A stretch of DNA of 64,000 nucleotides, taken from assembly GCA_036873135.1 (NCBI GenBank), contig JAPTYO010000003.1, positions 29,764,763-29,828,762 on the forward strand, given 5' to 3'. This stretch comes from Clarkia xantiana subsp. parviflora. Lineage: Eukaryota; Streptophyta; Magnoliopsida; Myrtales; Onagraceae. Made by a program: the position numbers and the translations under genes. The notes beneath the pieces are model-generated. The model worked only from the letters and a program-made list of their open reading frames with translations, did not search any database and was not told the DNA's origin. Below are positions 36,410 to 47,458 of this stretch, one piece after another. Each line of letters starts with the position of its first letter. Positions within the stretch are counted from its first letter, which is position 1.

Positions 36410-36906
36410 GAATTAATATGTCAGTATTCATAAATCGTAATATAGTTTTTACAAACTCTAAAAATTAAACCACTAATTGCAGTTTTAAAAGTTATATTAA
36501 ATATGACTTGTTCAAAAAAATACAGAAGAATTAGATTTAGTCTCACAAACTTTATCGTGCTATCGTGCGTGATACATAAACACGAACATGACACACAATT
36601 TATATCGTGCTAATCGTGTTTGTACTATATATCGGTCTACCTTTCTTGCATGAACATCATTTTTGTTCATACGCGTTCATCTTACCAACTCTAGTGTGCA
36701 ACGCACGCGGTCCCTTCTAGTCTATATACTAAATTAAACCCCAGCATAACAGCTAATCTAGTCTATATTTCTCCATTTTACCAGCATTTTTCTGAACTAT
36801 ATCCCAAAACATCATATATAGCTATTGTACAACTAAGCAACACATTTTTATCACATCAATCTTTGTCTTTTCCAAACATAACCAAAAACCCTCGTCACCC
36901 TATTCT

Positions 36907-36914
36907 TTATAAAT
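36907..36914 (+). promoter_or_regulatory. TATA box of the small gene
   Basis: ttataaat lies 98 bases before the ATG at 37005, just after the end of repeat unit C. Confidence 0.55.
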
Positions 36915-37004
36915 CTCTATGATCTCCACAATTCTACCATAAAAAACAAAAACCCTAATTCAGAAAAAAAAAGACATTTTTTTCCTACTGTGCTTCGATT
37001 AATC

Positions 37005-37394
37005 ATGGTGTTCCAACCCAAGATGAGATCCGACGTGGAAAAACTCGGCAGTAAACTATGTTGTGCAACATTTGACAAGAACTTCTCCGGTGACCAGTCT
37101 TCTACGCCACCACAGAAAGAGAAGACCCCGAAGAGCCGTGGCCATAGGAGGTGGAAGAGCACCACCACATTAGCCGTCCCGAATAAAGCTGACGTGGTGA
37201 TGGTGGTGGGGCATCCCCTTGAAAGTATCGTGGAGGAGGAGGAGAAGGGTAGATCGAGGCGGATGTCCGGCCATAGGAGGCTGCATAGCACCGGATCAGA
37301 ACCGAGGCTGATGAGAAGCTGCGGCGTGAGAAGAGATTGGACCTTCCATGAATTATTGGTACAAAGTGAGAAGGAACAAGTTGAGCGCATCTAA
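37005..37394 (+). CDS. Small basic protein, plant-specific, function unknown
   Basis: Intronless, 129 residues from the ATG at 37005; a longer reading starts at a GTG upstream and is not used. The N-terminus MVFQPKMRSDVEKLGSKL is followed by an acidic, Ser/Thr-rich linker. Then come two His-Arg-Arg motifs, SRGHRRWKSTTTL and MSGHRRLHSTGSEPRLMRS, and the end CGVRRDWTFHELL. The HRR...ST pattern, Ser followed by Arg, and the RRDW(S/T)F ending occur in a group of small uncharacterised plant proteins; I cannot name the family with certainty. There is no signal peptide or membrane segment. A TATA box lies 98 bases upstream, and the promoter adjoins a tandem repeat. Pro and Arg content and the conserved-looking C-terminus argue that it is a real gene. 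Confidence 0.7.
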   Translation: MVFQPKMRSDVEKLGSKLCCATFDKNFSGDQSSTPPQKEKTPKSRGHRRWKSTTTLAVPNKADVVMVVGHPLESIVEEEEKGRSRRMSGHRRLHSTGSEPRLMRSCGVRRDWTFHELLVQSEKEQVERI

Positions 37395-37860
37395 GAATTA
37401 ATCTTGTTATTTGCACCAAAAAGAAAAACTGAAACCCCCATTCTTAGGGTTTAGAATTCTGTTTCTGGATTTGAACCCATAACTAAGTTTTTGGGGTTTT
37501 TTTCTTTTTTGTAAAAAAATTTCGAGTTGAAGATAAAGATGATATATATATCAAGATCAACATCATAAAGGAAAATTCGTCAGTAAAAACGTGCAATGCA
37601 TTGCATGTGACGTTTAATGAAAAATAGACAGAAGTCGGTGTATTTAAGTACAAATTAACCGGGAATATAAAGGTGCATTAAGAAATATGAAAAACATGTA
37701 AATGCAAATAACCACACTGAGGTTAATATATTTTTATCCCACTCATTGGGAAGCTGATGTGTGATAAATTGACTGATATTGATAACTCAGTCTTAATTTG
37801 TGAAGCTGATAATACAAGAATGAGTATAAAAAAAAAGCAAAGATTGATTCAATTTCTAAC
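37395..37860. other. 3' region of small gene
   Basis: Non-coding sequence between the small gene and the decayed copia element. No clear LTR could be found here for that copia. Confidence 0.5.
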
Positions 37861-39660
37861 TGAAAAATGAAACTTATGCTGGTGTTCGCACAAACCTACT
37901 CATAAAGCAGCCTTTGCCTATCTTAGTCACTGCTTATTCAGTTCTTTGGCAAGAAGAAGAAGATCAGATGATTATTGTTGGACATTTAACTGATGGACTC
38001 ACTGATAATTCCACTACATTTTTTTTTCTTCAAAAATGAACAATGATGCAATGAGTTTTTCCAATGATTGAGTAACTAGAGGAAATAAGAGAATTGACTA
38101 GTTCGATTGGTTTTGTACCTTTTGTGGTAATAAAGGACACATGATAGATACTTGTTGGGGTAATAAATACCAAGATTCGAAGAAGAAATAGAAAGCAATC
38201 TCATATGGTACCTCGAATTTGATTCAAGATAATCTTCTTGATGAGGCTATGAGTCAGAAATCTACTTTGACTGTTGCTCAAATTAGAAGAATTGATGCTT
38301 TTATTCAATATATGGATAAAGGAAAGGATCCTACTACAGCTACTGATGCTCAAGCAAATATGGCAGGTATAATATTTGATTCTTCTAGTATGGATTGGAT
38401 CATTGATTCAGGAGCTACTAATCATATGACTTGTCATCCTTAATGGTTAGTTGATTTGAAAGAAAATGATGCTTCTTATCAATTTGTTCATTTGCCAAAT
38501 GGACAAAAGTGTAAAGTGACTCACATTTGTTCTTATTATTTGAGCAACACCAATGTATTGAGAAATGTTCTCTTAGTTCCTGCACTCAAGTATAATCTCA
38601 TTGTTGTGAGTAAGCTTACTAAACATCTTGATTGCAATGTCATTTTTCACAATGATAGTGTGGTAATACATGGCCTCTCAGAATGGAAGAAGTTGGGGAT
38701 TGTATATCTGATTAATGGCCTTTGTATTCTAAAAGTTCAACAACTCAAAGCAGAAGCAAACTCTGTTAGAGCTGGTTTGAACGAAGATCTTTTGCTGTGG
38801 CACTTGCGTCTGGGTCACACTTCTTTAAATAAGCTTGTTGTATTGAATAAATGAAATATAAATTCTTCTAAGGATGAGAATCAAATAAAAAGTTGCACTA
38901 CCTGTCATTTATCTAAGCAAACAAGAGCTTTTTTAATGTAAGTCAGTCACATGCTTCTAAGTCTTTTGATCTTGTGCTCTTAGATCTATGAGTTCCTTAT
39001 AAGGTACATACTATGAAAGGCTTTCAATATTTTCTTACTGTGTTGGATGATTGTACCAGAAGCACATGCATTTTTCTAATGAAAAGCTAAGTTGATACTA
39101 TTTTACACATAAATTTTTTTCTCCTACTTGTAAATAATCAGTTTAATTTCATTGTGAAGACTTTTAGAAGTGATAATTGAGGAGAATTTGTCAACGAGTG
39201 TAACCAAAAACTTGCTTCAAGAGCTTGGTATTGTTCATCAAAAGAGCTATTCTTTTACACCTTAACAGAATGCAAGAGTTGAGAGTAAACATCGTCATCT
39301 ATTGGAAGTGGCAATAGCTATCAGAATTCAAGCTTCCATACCCATTCGTTTTTAGGGTTACTGTATTCTTGCAGCATGTTTCATAATAAATCTTATCTCT
39401 TATATTATTTAGGTAAAACATCTTATGAGAGTTTATATGGAATTCCTCCTTCCTTGGATCATCTTAGAAGTAATTGGTTGTCTATGTTTTGTAACCAAGC
39501 TAAAAAATAAGGACAAATTCTCTGATCGTGCTGAAGCAGCAGTGTTGATGGGTCACTCCGCTACTAAGAAAAGTTACTTGGAAATGAACATTTCTAATGG
39601 CGTCTTTCAAGTTTGCAGAGATGTGAAATTTTTAGAAAATGTACTCCTTTTCAAGTTAAG

Positions 39661-40022
39661 TGATGCAGGCGGAACCGACTAATTTCGAGAATACAATAAA
39701 ATCTTGCCCCAGAATTTCAACTTTCGGATTTTAGCGCGTAAATAGTGTTTTTCGGGCCAAATTTCATCATATAAGGGGTTAAAATCGTGTTTTTATGTCA
39801 TTTCAGGTTTTTATGTAATTTTCAATTTATTCGGGACTTGTTCGTTATTTTAGGTCATTTCCTAGATTAGGGTTTTCGCTTTTCAGTATTTAAGACATTG
39901 CTAGCCGAATTTTGCATTCAGTTTATTGATAAATCAGAAAATTGAGGTTTTTCCTCAACCCTGCGTTTGATTTCTTTTTTCCTTTAATTTCTGCGCATCT
40001 ATCCCACCATCACGCTACATCA
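39661..40022. mobile_element. Solo LTR nested in copia 1
   Basis: 362 bp with TG...CA ends (tgatgcaggcgg ... cacgctacatca) and an exact 5 bp duplication TTAAG (39656-39660, 40023-40027). It splits the copia pol between integrase and reverse transcriptase. The sequence does not match the other LTRs in the window. Its style (cagtttattgat... ctgcgtttgattt near the end) recalls Ty3/gypsy LTRs, but the superfamily is not proven. Confidence 0.88.
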
Positions 40023-41953
40023 TTAAGCAAAGTGGAATTTTGAATAAGCTTCCCTTCTTGGAGAAAGATTCTTTTATTATTCAAAATGATGAGAACGGGG
40101 AAGCTGCTGCCAAAATTTTTCTTCCTCAAGCTCAATAGTTAGAAGAAGAAACTGAGGTTATTAGAGATCATTTTGAAGCCCTCGATGATGTTACTACTGA
40201 TGCATTAATTCCACCATTTCCACCACTATTAAGGAGATCTACTAGATCATCAATGTCATCTATTTGGTCAAGTGATTACATTACACCCGCCATTACCAAT
40301 GCAACTGCTATTTTTGGTCTAAAGAACTGTGTGAATTTTGATAGAATATCTCCACACTTCAAGAATTTCTTCGCAAATGTGGATAAGATCAGGGAGCCAC
40401 TTAACTATGAGGAAACAGTTTAAGATGATAACTGGATTGTTGATATGAAGGAATAGATCACTGTTTTGCAAGCAAATAAAACATGGGTTCTGATTGATTT
40501 ACCACCAGGGAAGAAGGCAATTGGTTGCAAATGGGTTTACAGAGCCAAATACAACTCAGATGGCTCACTTGAGAGATATAAAACTCGTTTAGTAGCTAAG
40601 GATATGCACAAGTTGAATGGTCAGATTTTACTGATACATTTTCTCATTTGGTGATGATGTCTACTATTCTGCTAAAAGTTGGGAGATCTTTCAAATGGAT
40701 GTGAATAACGTCTTTTTACAGGGAGATTTGATTGAAAAAGTCTATATGGAGATTCCACCAGGTTTTTCTGATGGGATAAGAAGACTCCAACTAAGAAGTC
40801 TTGCAAACTTTTGAAGTAACTATATGGATATAAACAAGCATCGAGGCAATGGAATCTGAAGCTTACTCAAGCTTTAATCATAGATGGTTACAAGCAAAGT
40901 CACTCAGATTACTCTTTAATCACAAAGTCAATTAAAGATAAACATGTCTTCCTTTTGATACATGTGGATGACCACCTTATCACAGTATCTGATTGCTCTC
41001 TCATTTCAGATCTGAAGAGAGTTTTACATCGATATTTCAAGTGGAAGGATTTAGGGAGTTTGAAATACTTCATTGGTCTTGAGATTGCTAAAACAAATGA
41101 AGGAATCCTATTGAATCAACACAAGTATGCCTTAAAATTGGTTATGGATACTTGCTTAGGAGCTGCTAAACCTTTTAACACTCCAATGAAAATAGTTTTG
41201 AAACTCATTACTAAAGAATATGATGACACTTTTGGTTTGCATCCAGGTCATGAAATGTATAAAGACATTGGAAGGTATAGAAGAGTGATTGGAAAAATTT
41301 TGTATCTAACTACGACTCGTTCATATATCTCTCTTGTTGTGCAACAATTGAGTCAATTTGTCCATGATCCCAAAAGATTACACTACACAGCTGCTATCAG
41401 GGTCATTAGGTATATTAAAGGAACTCCAAGTCAAGGGTTATTCTTTCCATCAAAGAATGATCTTCAACTGAAACTTTAATGTAATTCAGATTGAGATTGT
41501 GTCTTTTCAGCAGAAGGCCAGCGAATTCATATGTTGTGAAGCTAGGAGAAGCAGATGCTGATTGGAAAATTAAGAAGCAACAAACGGTATCAAAGTCTAC
41601 ACATGAGGCAGAGTATAGAAGCGTAAGCCTAGTAGGGAATTGTTTAGATGAAGAACTTAATGCATGAGTTAGGATTGAAAGTCAATAATTCGATCCTCAT
41701 TTATTGTGATAGTAAGGTTGCAATCCAAATGAACAAAAACCCTATGTTCCATGAGAGAATAAAACACATTGAACTTGATTGTCATTCAATTCATGAGAAG
41801 GTTGCAAGTGGATTAGTGAACCCTTTTTACATCGAGATTGAAGAATAAATTGCAGACTTACTCACTAAGACATTGAGCAAACATCAACATTTGTATTTTC
41901 TCCATCAATACAACATTAAAGACGTGTTTCGCGAAAAGAAAGAGAAGAAAGAA

Positions 41954-42140
41954 TGTTGAGCTCATTAAATGTTATGATGTATAGCTTATGAGTATCTTAA
42001 TAACTTAGCTACAGCTGTACTTAGTGGGTTACTATGAATAGCAACTACCTATTGTAAATAGTGAATTGAGTTAGTTGGAATCTTAATGATGAAAAAATCT
42101 TGTCTCTCTGAAATTGTGACACTTATTTCAATTTTTAAGG
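41954..42140 (+). repeat. Probable 3' LTR start of copia 1
   Basis: Begins TGTTGAGCTC straight after a purine-rich tract (aaaagaaagagaagaaagaa). The 3' limit is not clear because no partner LTR is available for comparison. Confidence 0.5.
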
Positions 42141-42559
42141 TGTATAGAGTAGTATTTAACAATTTAGTATTTAAGCTATCGACTATTAGATCATATTATT
42201 CGTGATGTATATCCATGGAGTTACATCGAGTTCGATAGTGGAGTATATAATATCGATAAATGCTTCAATTATTTTAAAATAAATCTTAGTTAGTTCACAT
42301 CAAATGCCAATATATATTGTAGTATAAAAAATTAAATTTAAAAAATAGGACATAATTTTTAATACCTTAATTAAATAGTGTATGTGTAAACAATATACGC
42401 TCGTAATATAAAACACTCTACCCCATAAACTATTTTGTGCTAATCTTCTGTATGAATTGCTAGACATTGTATTAAAAGATAGTTCTTGGAAATTTGGAAT
42501 AATTACTTGGTATTCATCATGAAATACATGCACCTAGACCATATCATCAGCATAAGACT
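42141..42559. other. Intergenic between copia 1 and gypsy fragment
   Basis: AT-rich; may include the rest of the copia 1 LTR. Nothing else was recognised. Confidence 0.45.
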
Positions 42560-43640
42560 GAAAAAATACCTAAGATTGGTTACTGGTGGATATATGCCCA
42601 ATTCAGGTTCGTATTTACATTTCGGACTACGCAAACACGTCAAAATCACATAAACCGACAAAAATACGCTCTCGAGGTCTAAAACGGTCCGGATGCGCGA
42701 CACACACGTCCGGACCAGATCTCCGGATTGCCCGAGACGACCCGAATCGCGCCAGGATCGTCTGAACCTAACGTGATCCGAGTCGTCATCTGCAGCGCGC
42801 GTATTCCACTTGTGTCCTCACAACAAGTTAGAGTTTTCTAACAGCCAACCTGGATCAAACCAGACGACGGTTCACACTTTCCTTTAAACCGGCGTCGAAC
42901 CGCACAAAAACCGGGATCAGTTCAAAGGTTGTCTATAAATAGGGAACCTAGGCCACCCATTTTACTTTACATTCACTTGAGATTGGCTTAAGAACTCTGA
43001 CTTCTCTCTAGCTTTCTCTCTCTAGAATTCTCATTTTAGCATCGGAGAGCGCTCAACAAGCACCACCCCCCCCCCCTCCGTGCTGGCTACTGCCCATGTG
43101 TGCAGGTCCGGACGACAAGCTTGAAGTTAGGAGTGTGGAGTTGAAGGACCGAACACAGCGAACAAATTGAAAATTCGTCGAGTCTGTTACATCAAGCGGG
43201 TTCGGACGAAACATTTGGCACCGTCCGCAGGATTCAAACAATAAGCTATATTGCACCACAAGCTATGACGAGCAATCATCCTCCTCCCGACAGTGTCAGC
43301 CCGCAAGAAAATAAGAAAAGCCCAGGCCACCCGAGGAAGACAAGTGTTGAGCAATCAAGCAGGCAGGCATCGGCAAGAAGTCAGCCTGGACCTTCTCACA
43401 TCCCTGAGGCCACTTCGTCTGCTTCCTCCGTGCCGGCAAGAAGCATGCCTGCAGCACAGCATGAGCCAGGAGTGCACAATACACCTCCGCCAGGGTACGA
43501 GCATGAAGTGTATGGAATGCCTGCAGGAAACACGCAAAGAGGTGCAAACCCAGCTCCAGCAGTGACTCCTGCCATGATGGCTGCGCTGGAGGAGTTGTTA
43601 GCTTTAGGGAGACTTTAAGAAGCCAATGATATATAACCCA
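42560..43640 (+). mobile_element. 5' end of a Ty3/gypsy element, truncated
   Basis: GC-rich LTR-like sequence with a TATA box (ctataaatag, 42933-42942) precedes tttggcaccgtccgcagg (43214-43231), a close match to the TTTGGCGCCGTCTGTGG start that follows the LTR in many plant gypsy (TAT/Athila-like) elements. A gag-type reading starts at 43265: 117 residues rich in Pro, Ser, Gln and Ala, ending at a stop at 43616 near ALEELLALGRL. The element then breaks off at about 43640, where a copia LTR fragment begins. A 10-base C-run lies at 43066-43077. Confidence 0.7.
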
Positions 43641-43654
43641 AGATTTCAGGGAGA

Positions 43655-43944
43655 CTTTCAGGTTTTTTTCTCTAAAACTCTCTTGTGATGGAATTACGAT
43701 TAGCCCTAAAATTTCCCTAACATCTCTTATTTATAGGAGGAGTAAAGTGGACAAAAGTTCACTTTACCCCACCACAAATATTCGGTCGGCCTATGTATTT
43801 GGGGAGGCCCAATTTTGGGTCTCTCATGTCAGTTGGGATTTGGGTCTAACCCAATTACCCTAATGTGACATTTACCCAAGTTCGTTAGGTAAACTATACA
43901 TATTATGCGCTACCAATTACGACGCCCATCACCATATGCTTACA
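43655..43944 (-). mobile_element. Truncated copia LTR
   Basis: Corresponds to the right-hand half of the solo LTR at 32447-33048 and ends at the same atgcttaca. Its left part is missing where it abuts the gypsy fragment, which suggests that the gypsy and copia pieces were joined by a deletion. Confidence 0.8.
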
Positions 43945-44582
43945 TCCCATCCAACGGTTCAGCAGTGTGATGTTGAGGTTCCAATTGATTCGCACATGCA
44001 GCAATAATGATCTGCGTGGTTGGATTGATTCATCGCACTGGATTTATTATAAAAATGTCCACATTCTCATTTACCATGTCATTCATTGGTGCTGCCACCT
44101 CAAATCTCCCACTCGAAGTAAGTGGGACCTGAACGTCATCATCTTGTTCAATTAAGACTTCATTCGTTTTGATATTACCAAGCGTCGAAAATTCGTCCTC
44201 AAGGAACGTAACGTCTCTGGACTCATGTTCGACCACGCCACCATCTCCTGAGCCGCCACAAACACGTATCCCTTAGATTTTTTTGAATATCTTATAAAGA
44301 TACTTTTCAGTTCTCTAGGTCCCAACTTGCCGAATCAGCTGTTGGTTTGATGCGTGTATGCTGCGCATCCCCAAGGTCGCAGCCTGGTAAAATCCATCTC
44401 TTTACCAGTCTACAACTCATATGGTGTCGTGACCACCGATTTATTAGGAATAAGGTTTATTATATGAGTAGTGGTCAACAACGCATCACCCCAGAAGGAG
44501 ATTGAAAGTTAGGCTCGCAACATCATGGTTCTAACCATGTCTAGGAGTGTACGATTACGTCGTTTCAATCTCCCTAACCTGG
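43945..44582 (-). mobile_element. Copia integrase fragment (minus strand)
   Basis: On the minus strand, near 44570-44250, the reading contains RTLLDMVR, then SFWGDALLTTTHIIN, then VTTPYELW, typical of the end of the copia integrase domain, followed by decayed sequence. Between this and the primer site at 44581-44593 the whole gag-protease part is missing. Confidence 0.75.
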
Positions 44583-44593
44583 CTCTGATACCA
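44581..44593 (-). other. Primer-binding site (initiator tRNA-Met)
   Basis: On the minus strand TGGTATCAGAGCC, an exact match to the usual copia primer site, five bases inside the LTR that follows. It fixes the orientation of the neighbouring LTR. Confidence 0.85.
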
Positions 44594-44597
44594 CTAT

Positions 44598-45186
44598 TGG
44601 AATTTATGGGGATAAATACTACAGAAAAATTACATGTGTATATGTCAGGTAATCTAGTTACGCAGCGGAATAGATGCACATAACAGTAATTGCTTTCCTG
44701 TAGTTCCAAGATCTTCAAGGGGAGTTCCGATCCACCGGACGGCTCCTGTAAGGATTCTTGTTAAGGAATCGCCTACACGGAATGGTCTCCACATCAAAGC
44801 ATCTTGTCGATTCCTAGCAAGGACGGATATCTGGGGTAACTTGCTCAAAGTAATTTGGCACCTAGAACCCTAAGGGTTCGGCTGAACTATATGTGAGAGG
44901 GGGAGAGATTTCTTTGGTCTCAAAACTTATGAGAATGAGTGATTAGTTGCTAATAAATCTCTAACAACCCCTATTTATAGAGGAGGTGGAATAATCCCAC
45001 CTCTTTGCCCCACAAGTAAATTCGGCTGGCCTAGGCATTAGGGAGGCCCAATTTTGGGCCTCTCATGTCAATTGGGGTTTTAGGTCTAGCCCAAAATCCC
45101 TAATGTGACATAACACAATTACCTTAATTGTTGGGCTTATATTAAAAAGGCTCCTATTACGGCGGCCCATTCACCAAATGCCAACA
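44598..45186 (-). mobile_element. Copia LTR shared by two partial elements
   Basis: 589 bp, relative of the solo LTR at 32447 (ttacgcagcgga, ttggcacc, gggaggcccaat, tctcatgtcaattggg, ccctaatgtgacat). On the minus strand it begins TGTTGGCATTTGG, ends ...AAATTCCA and is followed by the primer site, so it acts as a 5' LTR for the fragment on its left. Reverse-transcriptase sequence lies upstream of it on the right, so it is also in the position of that fragment's 3' LTR. Confidence 0.82.
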
Positions 45187-47000
45187 TATCGTTTCTTCAC
45201 AAATCAATTCGTGCAATTAGATTACCAATTAGTAGCGTAATGATCTTCAATAAAGATTGGATATCTGCTATAGTACAGCCCATAGTTACGAGTATATCTC
45301 AGGTACTGAAGAAACTTGATTATTCCATTCTAGTGAACTGTACTTGGGTTACTCATATATCTAGTCAAAATGCTTACGGAATGTGCATATTCAGTTTTGT
45401 ACACATCATATAATACATAATACTCTAAGTGATTCGAGCGTACCTCTCCACAAGAGACGCTTCCAATATAATTTTTTTTAGAAATATTTGCTCGGATTCA
45501 TTGGAGTGCAGACCTCTTCATGATCGTCTTTGTTGAATTTTTTTATCGATATATCGAGATCGTCTTATACTAATACATTATGATGATCTGATGATCCTTA
45601 TTCCAAGGATCTCATCAGCAAAGTCTGTGTCTTTTACGTCAATTCTCGAACTCAACAAATGATTTGTGGACTGAACCACCTCACTGTTATTTTTAATGAT
45701 AAACATATCATCGACGTAAATAAACAGAATTTCGGAAAATTATTACATATGTATCTTCTATGTAGATGCACACTCTTATTTATTCTAAAATTCTTTATGT
45801 AACATGATCGATCATGCTTATTTTTCAGGTCGGACGACAATCTAATTAGCTTTATTCTATAAGTAGAGTTTTCTACGAAATTTTCATTCAAGAAAGCTGA
45901 ATACAAAAACATTTTATGTACTTCAAAATTTTGCAGGACCGCATTTGCAAGTATCATCCTTAGTTATGTAAGTGATTCACACACATGAGAATATGTGTCA
46001 ATTAATCGTGACGTTTATTTGTACCCTAGATTACAAGTCTTGTTCTGTATTTATCAATTGATCCATTTGCATTCAAATTTCGATTGAAAATCCACTAGTA
46101 GCCTACATGTACGTTTACGAGAGGAAGATCCGCAATCTTGCAAGTATTATGTTGCAGTACTGATTCAATTTGACTGTTGACCACATTTTTTCATATAAGA
46201 CCTTCCGTAGAGTTCCAGCTTCTTATAAGGCTTGGATGTTCATTCTCTAATTTATATGTTAGAAAAACTAGACTAAATGATTTTCCAAATCTTGACCCTT
46301 TTACTTTTCTCTGGTTGAACTTGGTCTCGACTTCAGTCTCAACTTAAACATGCTCCTCACGTTCTTGGCCATTGCCTATTTTTCCTCAATAAGTATTATA
46401 AACTCAGCATGAAGAATATGATCCTCTATACTTAGCCATAAATACATTCTTAACAAATTTCTATATGGTATTTTTTGTGTGTATCCAAAATATTGTATTA
46501 TGCACAATACACTGATTAGCATGATTCTTTCTCACATAGGGGTGTCAACGGGGCGGGTATCGTCAAACCCAGACCCGCACATCTCGCGGGGCGGGGCGGG
46601 TCGACTCATGTGGAAAATACTTTATTTTTACAAATCTTAAATCCTAAAATTTATATTTGCCGTATCCAAATTCAAATCAAAATTAGAATCACAAATTACA
46701 AATTTATCTTAACATCCAAATACAAATCGCCAAACTCGTTAAAACTCTTGTTATTTTGACTATCTATTATATTACATATATAGTTTTATATAATATATAT
46801 ATAGGTTATATATATGTATAACATATGCACGGCGCGGGGCGGGTGACGGAGCCCCGCGGGGCGGGTACCCGCGGGTCTACGGGTACCCATGACCCGTTGC
46901 CACCCCTATTCTCACATATCCTATGAAAGTGCATCAATAGTTCAAATCACAATTTAACTCTTAGCCGCAAATGTATTACGACATTCAACACGCCTTTGAA
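45187..47000 (-). mobile_element. Decayed copia reverse transcriptase region (minus strand)
   Basis: On the minus strand, near 45720-45600, the reading FIYVDDMFIIKNNSE is the copia reverse-transcriptase active site with YVDD intact, followed by DFADEILGIRI. Flanking parts are full of stops. The right limit is uncertain. The hAT MITE at 46537-46908 is inserted in its outer part. Confidence 0.75.
46537..46908. mobile_element. hAT-type MITE 3
   Basis: 372 bp, starting taggggtgtcaacgggg and ending cgttgccaccccta. Exact 8 bp duplication TTCTCACA (46529-46536, 46909-46916). Both ends carry GCGGGGCGGG and GGGTACCCGCGGG motifs while the middle is AT-rich. The GC-rich ends stand out strongly from their surroundings. 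Confidence 0.93.
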
Positions 47001-47458
47001 GGCTTCCGGCGTACTCGATTGACGTCTCCACCTCGTAATCATCATTTGTTTCCAAATACAATTAAAAAAAAAACGTTTGTTAGAGAGTTTGCTTGACAAT
47101 GTATTTTCATATATTTCTTTTAGCTATTTGGATATTATTGTGTTTATAAATACGAATGGAATGTTCACGATCACCAATGAGTTATGTTATACAGTCTTAT
47201 TGATTAATTGAATTGACGTGTTCACTTGAAATTTATTTTCTCATTCTCTTGCAATCAGAAATTAGTAAAGATAATTAACATTCACTGAATATTTTCTTCG
47301 AGCTCGAGCGATAGATAAGGAATGCTTTTTTTATCTCCACCACGCATTAACCCAACAGAATAACAGCTCCCAAATAAATAAGCTGACAGAATAATTATCC
47401 CCCAATTTTTACTGTGGTGATATTCACCCAACAATTAAAGATCTTGACGCGCCATTTT
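47001..47458. other. 3' flank of the ABA receptor gene
   Basis: No gene. The receptor's 3' UTR lies in the right part of this stretch. Short AT-rich tracts only. Confidence 0.5.

Larger units (their letters stand above)
34650..36860. repeat. Tandem repeat of ~560-610 bp units upstream of the small gene
   Basis: Three starts share caacacacGCAGTTCCTTCT-like sequence and then taaaccccagcataaca: near 34652, 36141 and 36703. Unit A is split by the 858 bp element at 34747-35604 and resumes with aactatatcccaaaa at about 35618. Unit B runs 36141 to about 36700. Unit C is partial and leads into the promoter of the gene at 37005. Units A and B each contain a long hairpin. Confidence 0.85.
37860..42140 (+). 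mobile_element. Decayed Ty1/copia retrotransposon (copia 1)
   Basis: The domains are in copia order on the plus strand with many stops and frameshifts: a CCHC zinc knuckle (38114-38155), the protease DSGA site (about 38401-38415), the GAG-pre-integrase WHLRLGH motif near 38800, integrase pieces (39020-39640), reverse transcriptase from about 40460 with HVDD at 40961-40972 in place of the usual YVDD, and RNase H pieces to about 41850. A purine tract at 41935-41953 is followed by TGTTGAG, the likely start of the 3' LTR. No matching 5' LTR was seen, so the 5' end is truncated or too diverged. It is interrupted by the solo LTR at 39661-40022. Not functional. Confidence 0.85.
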
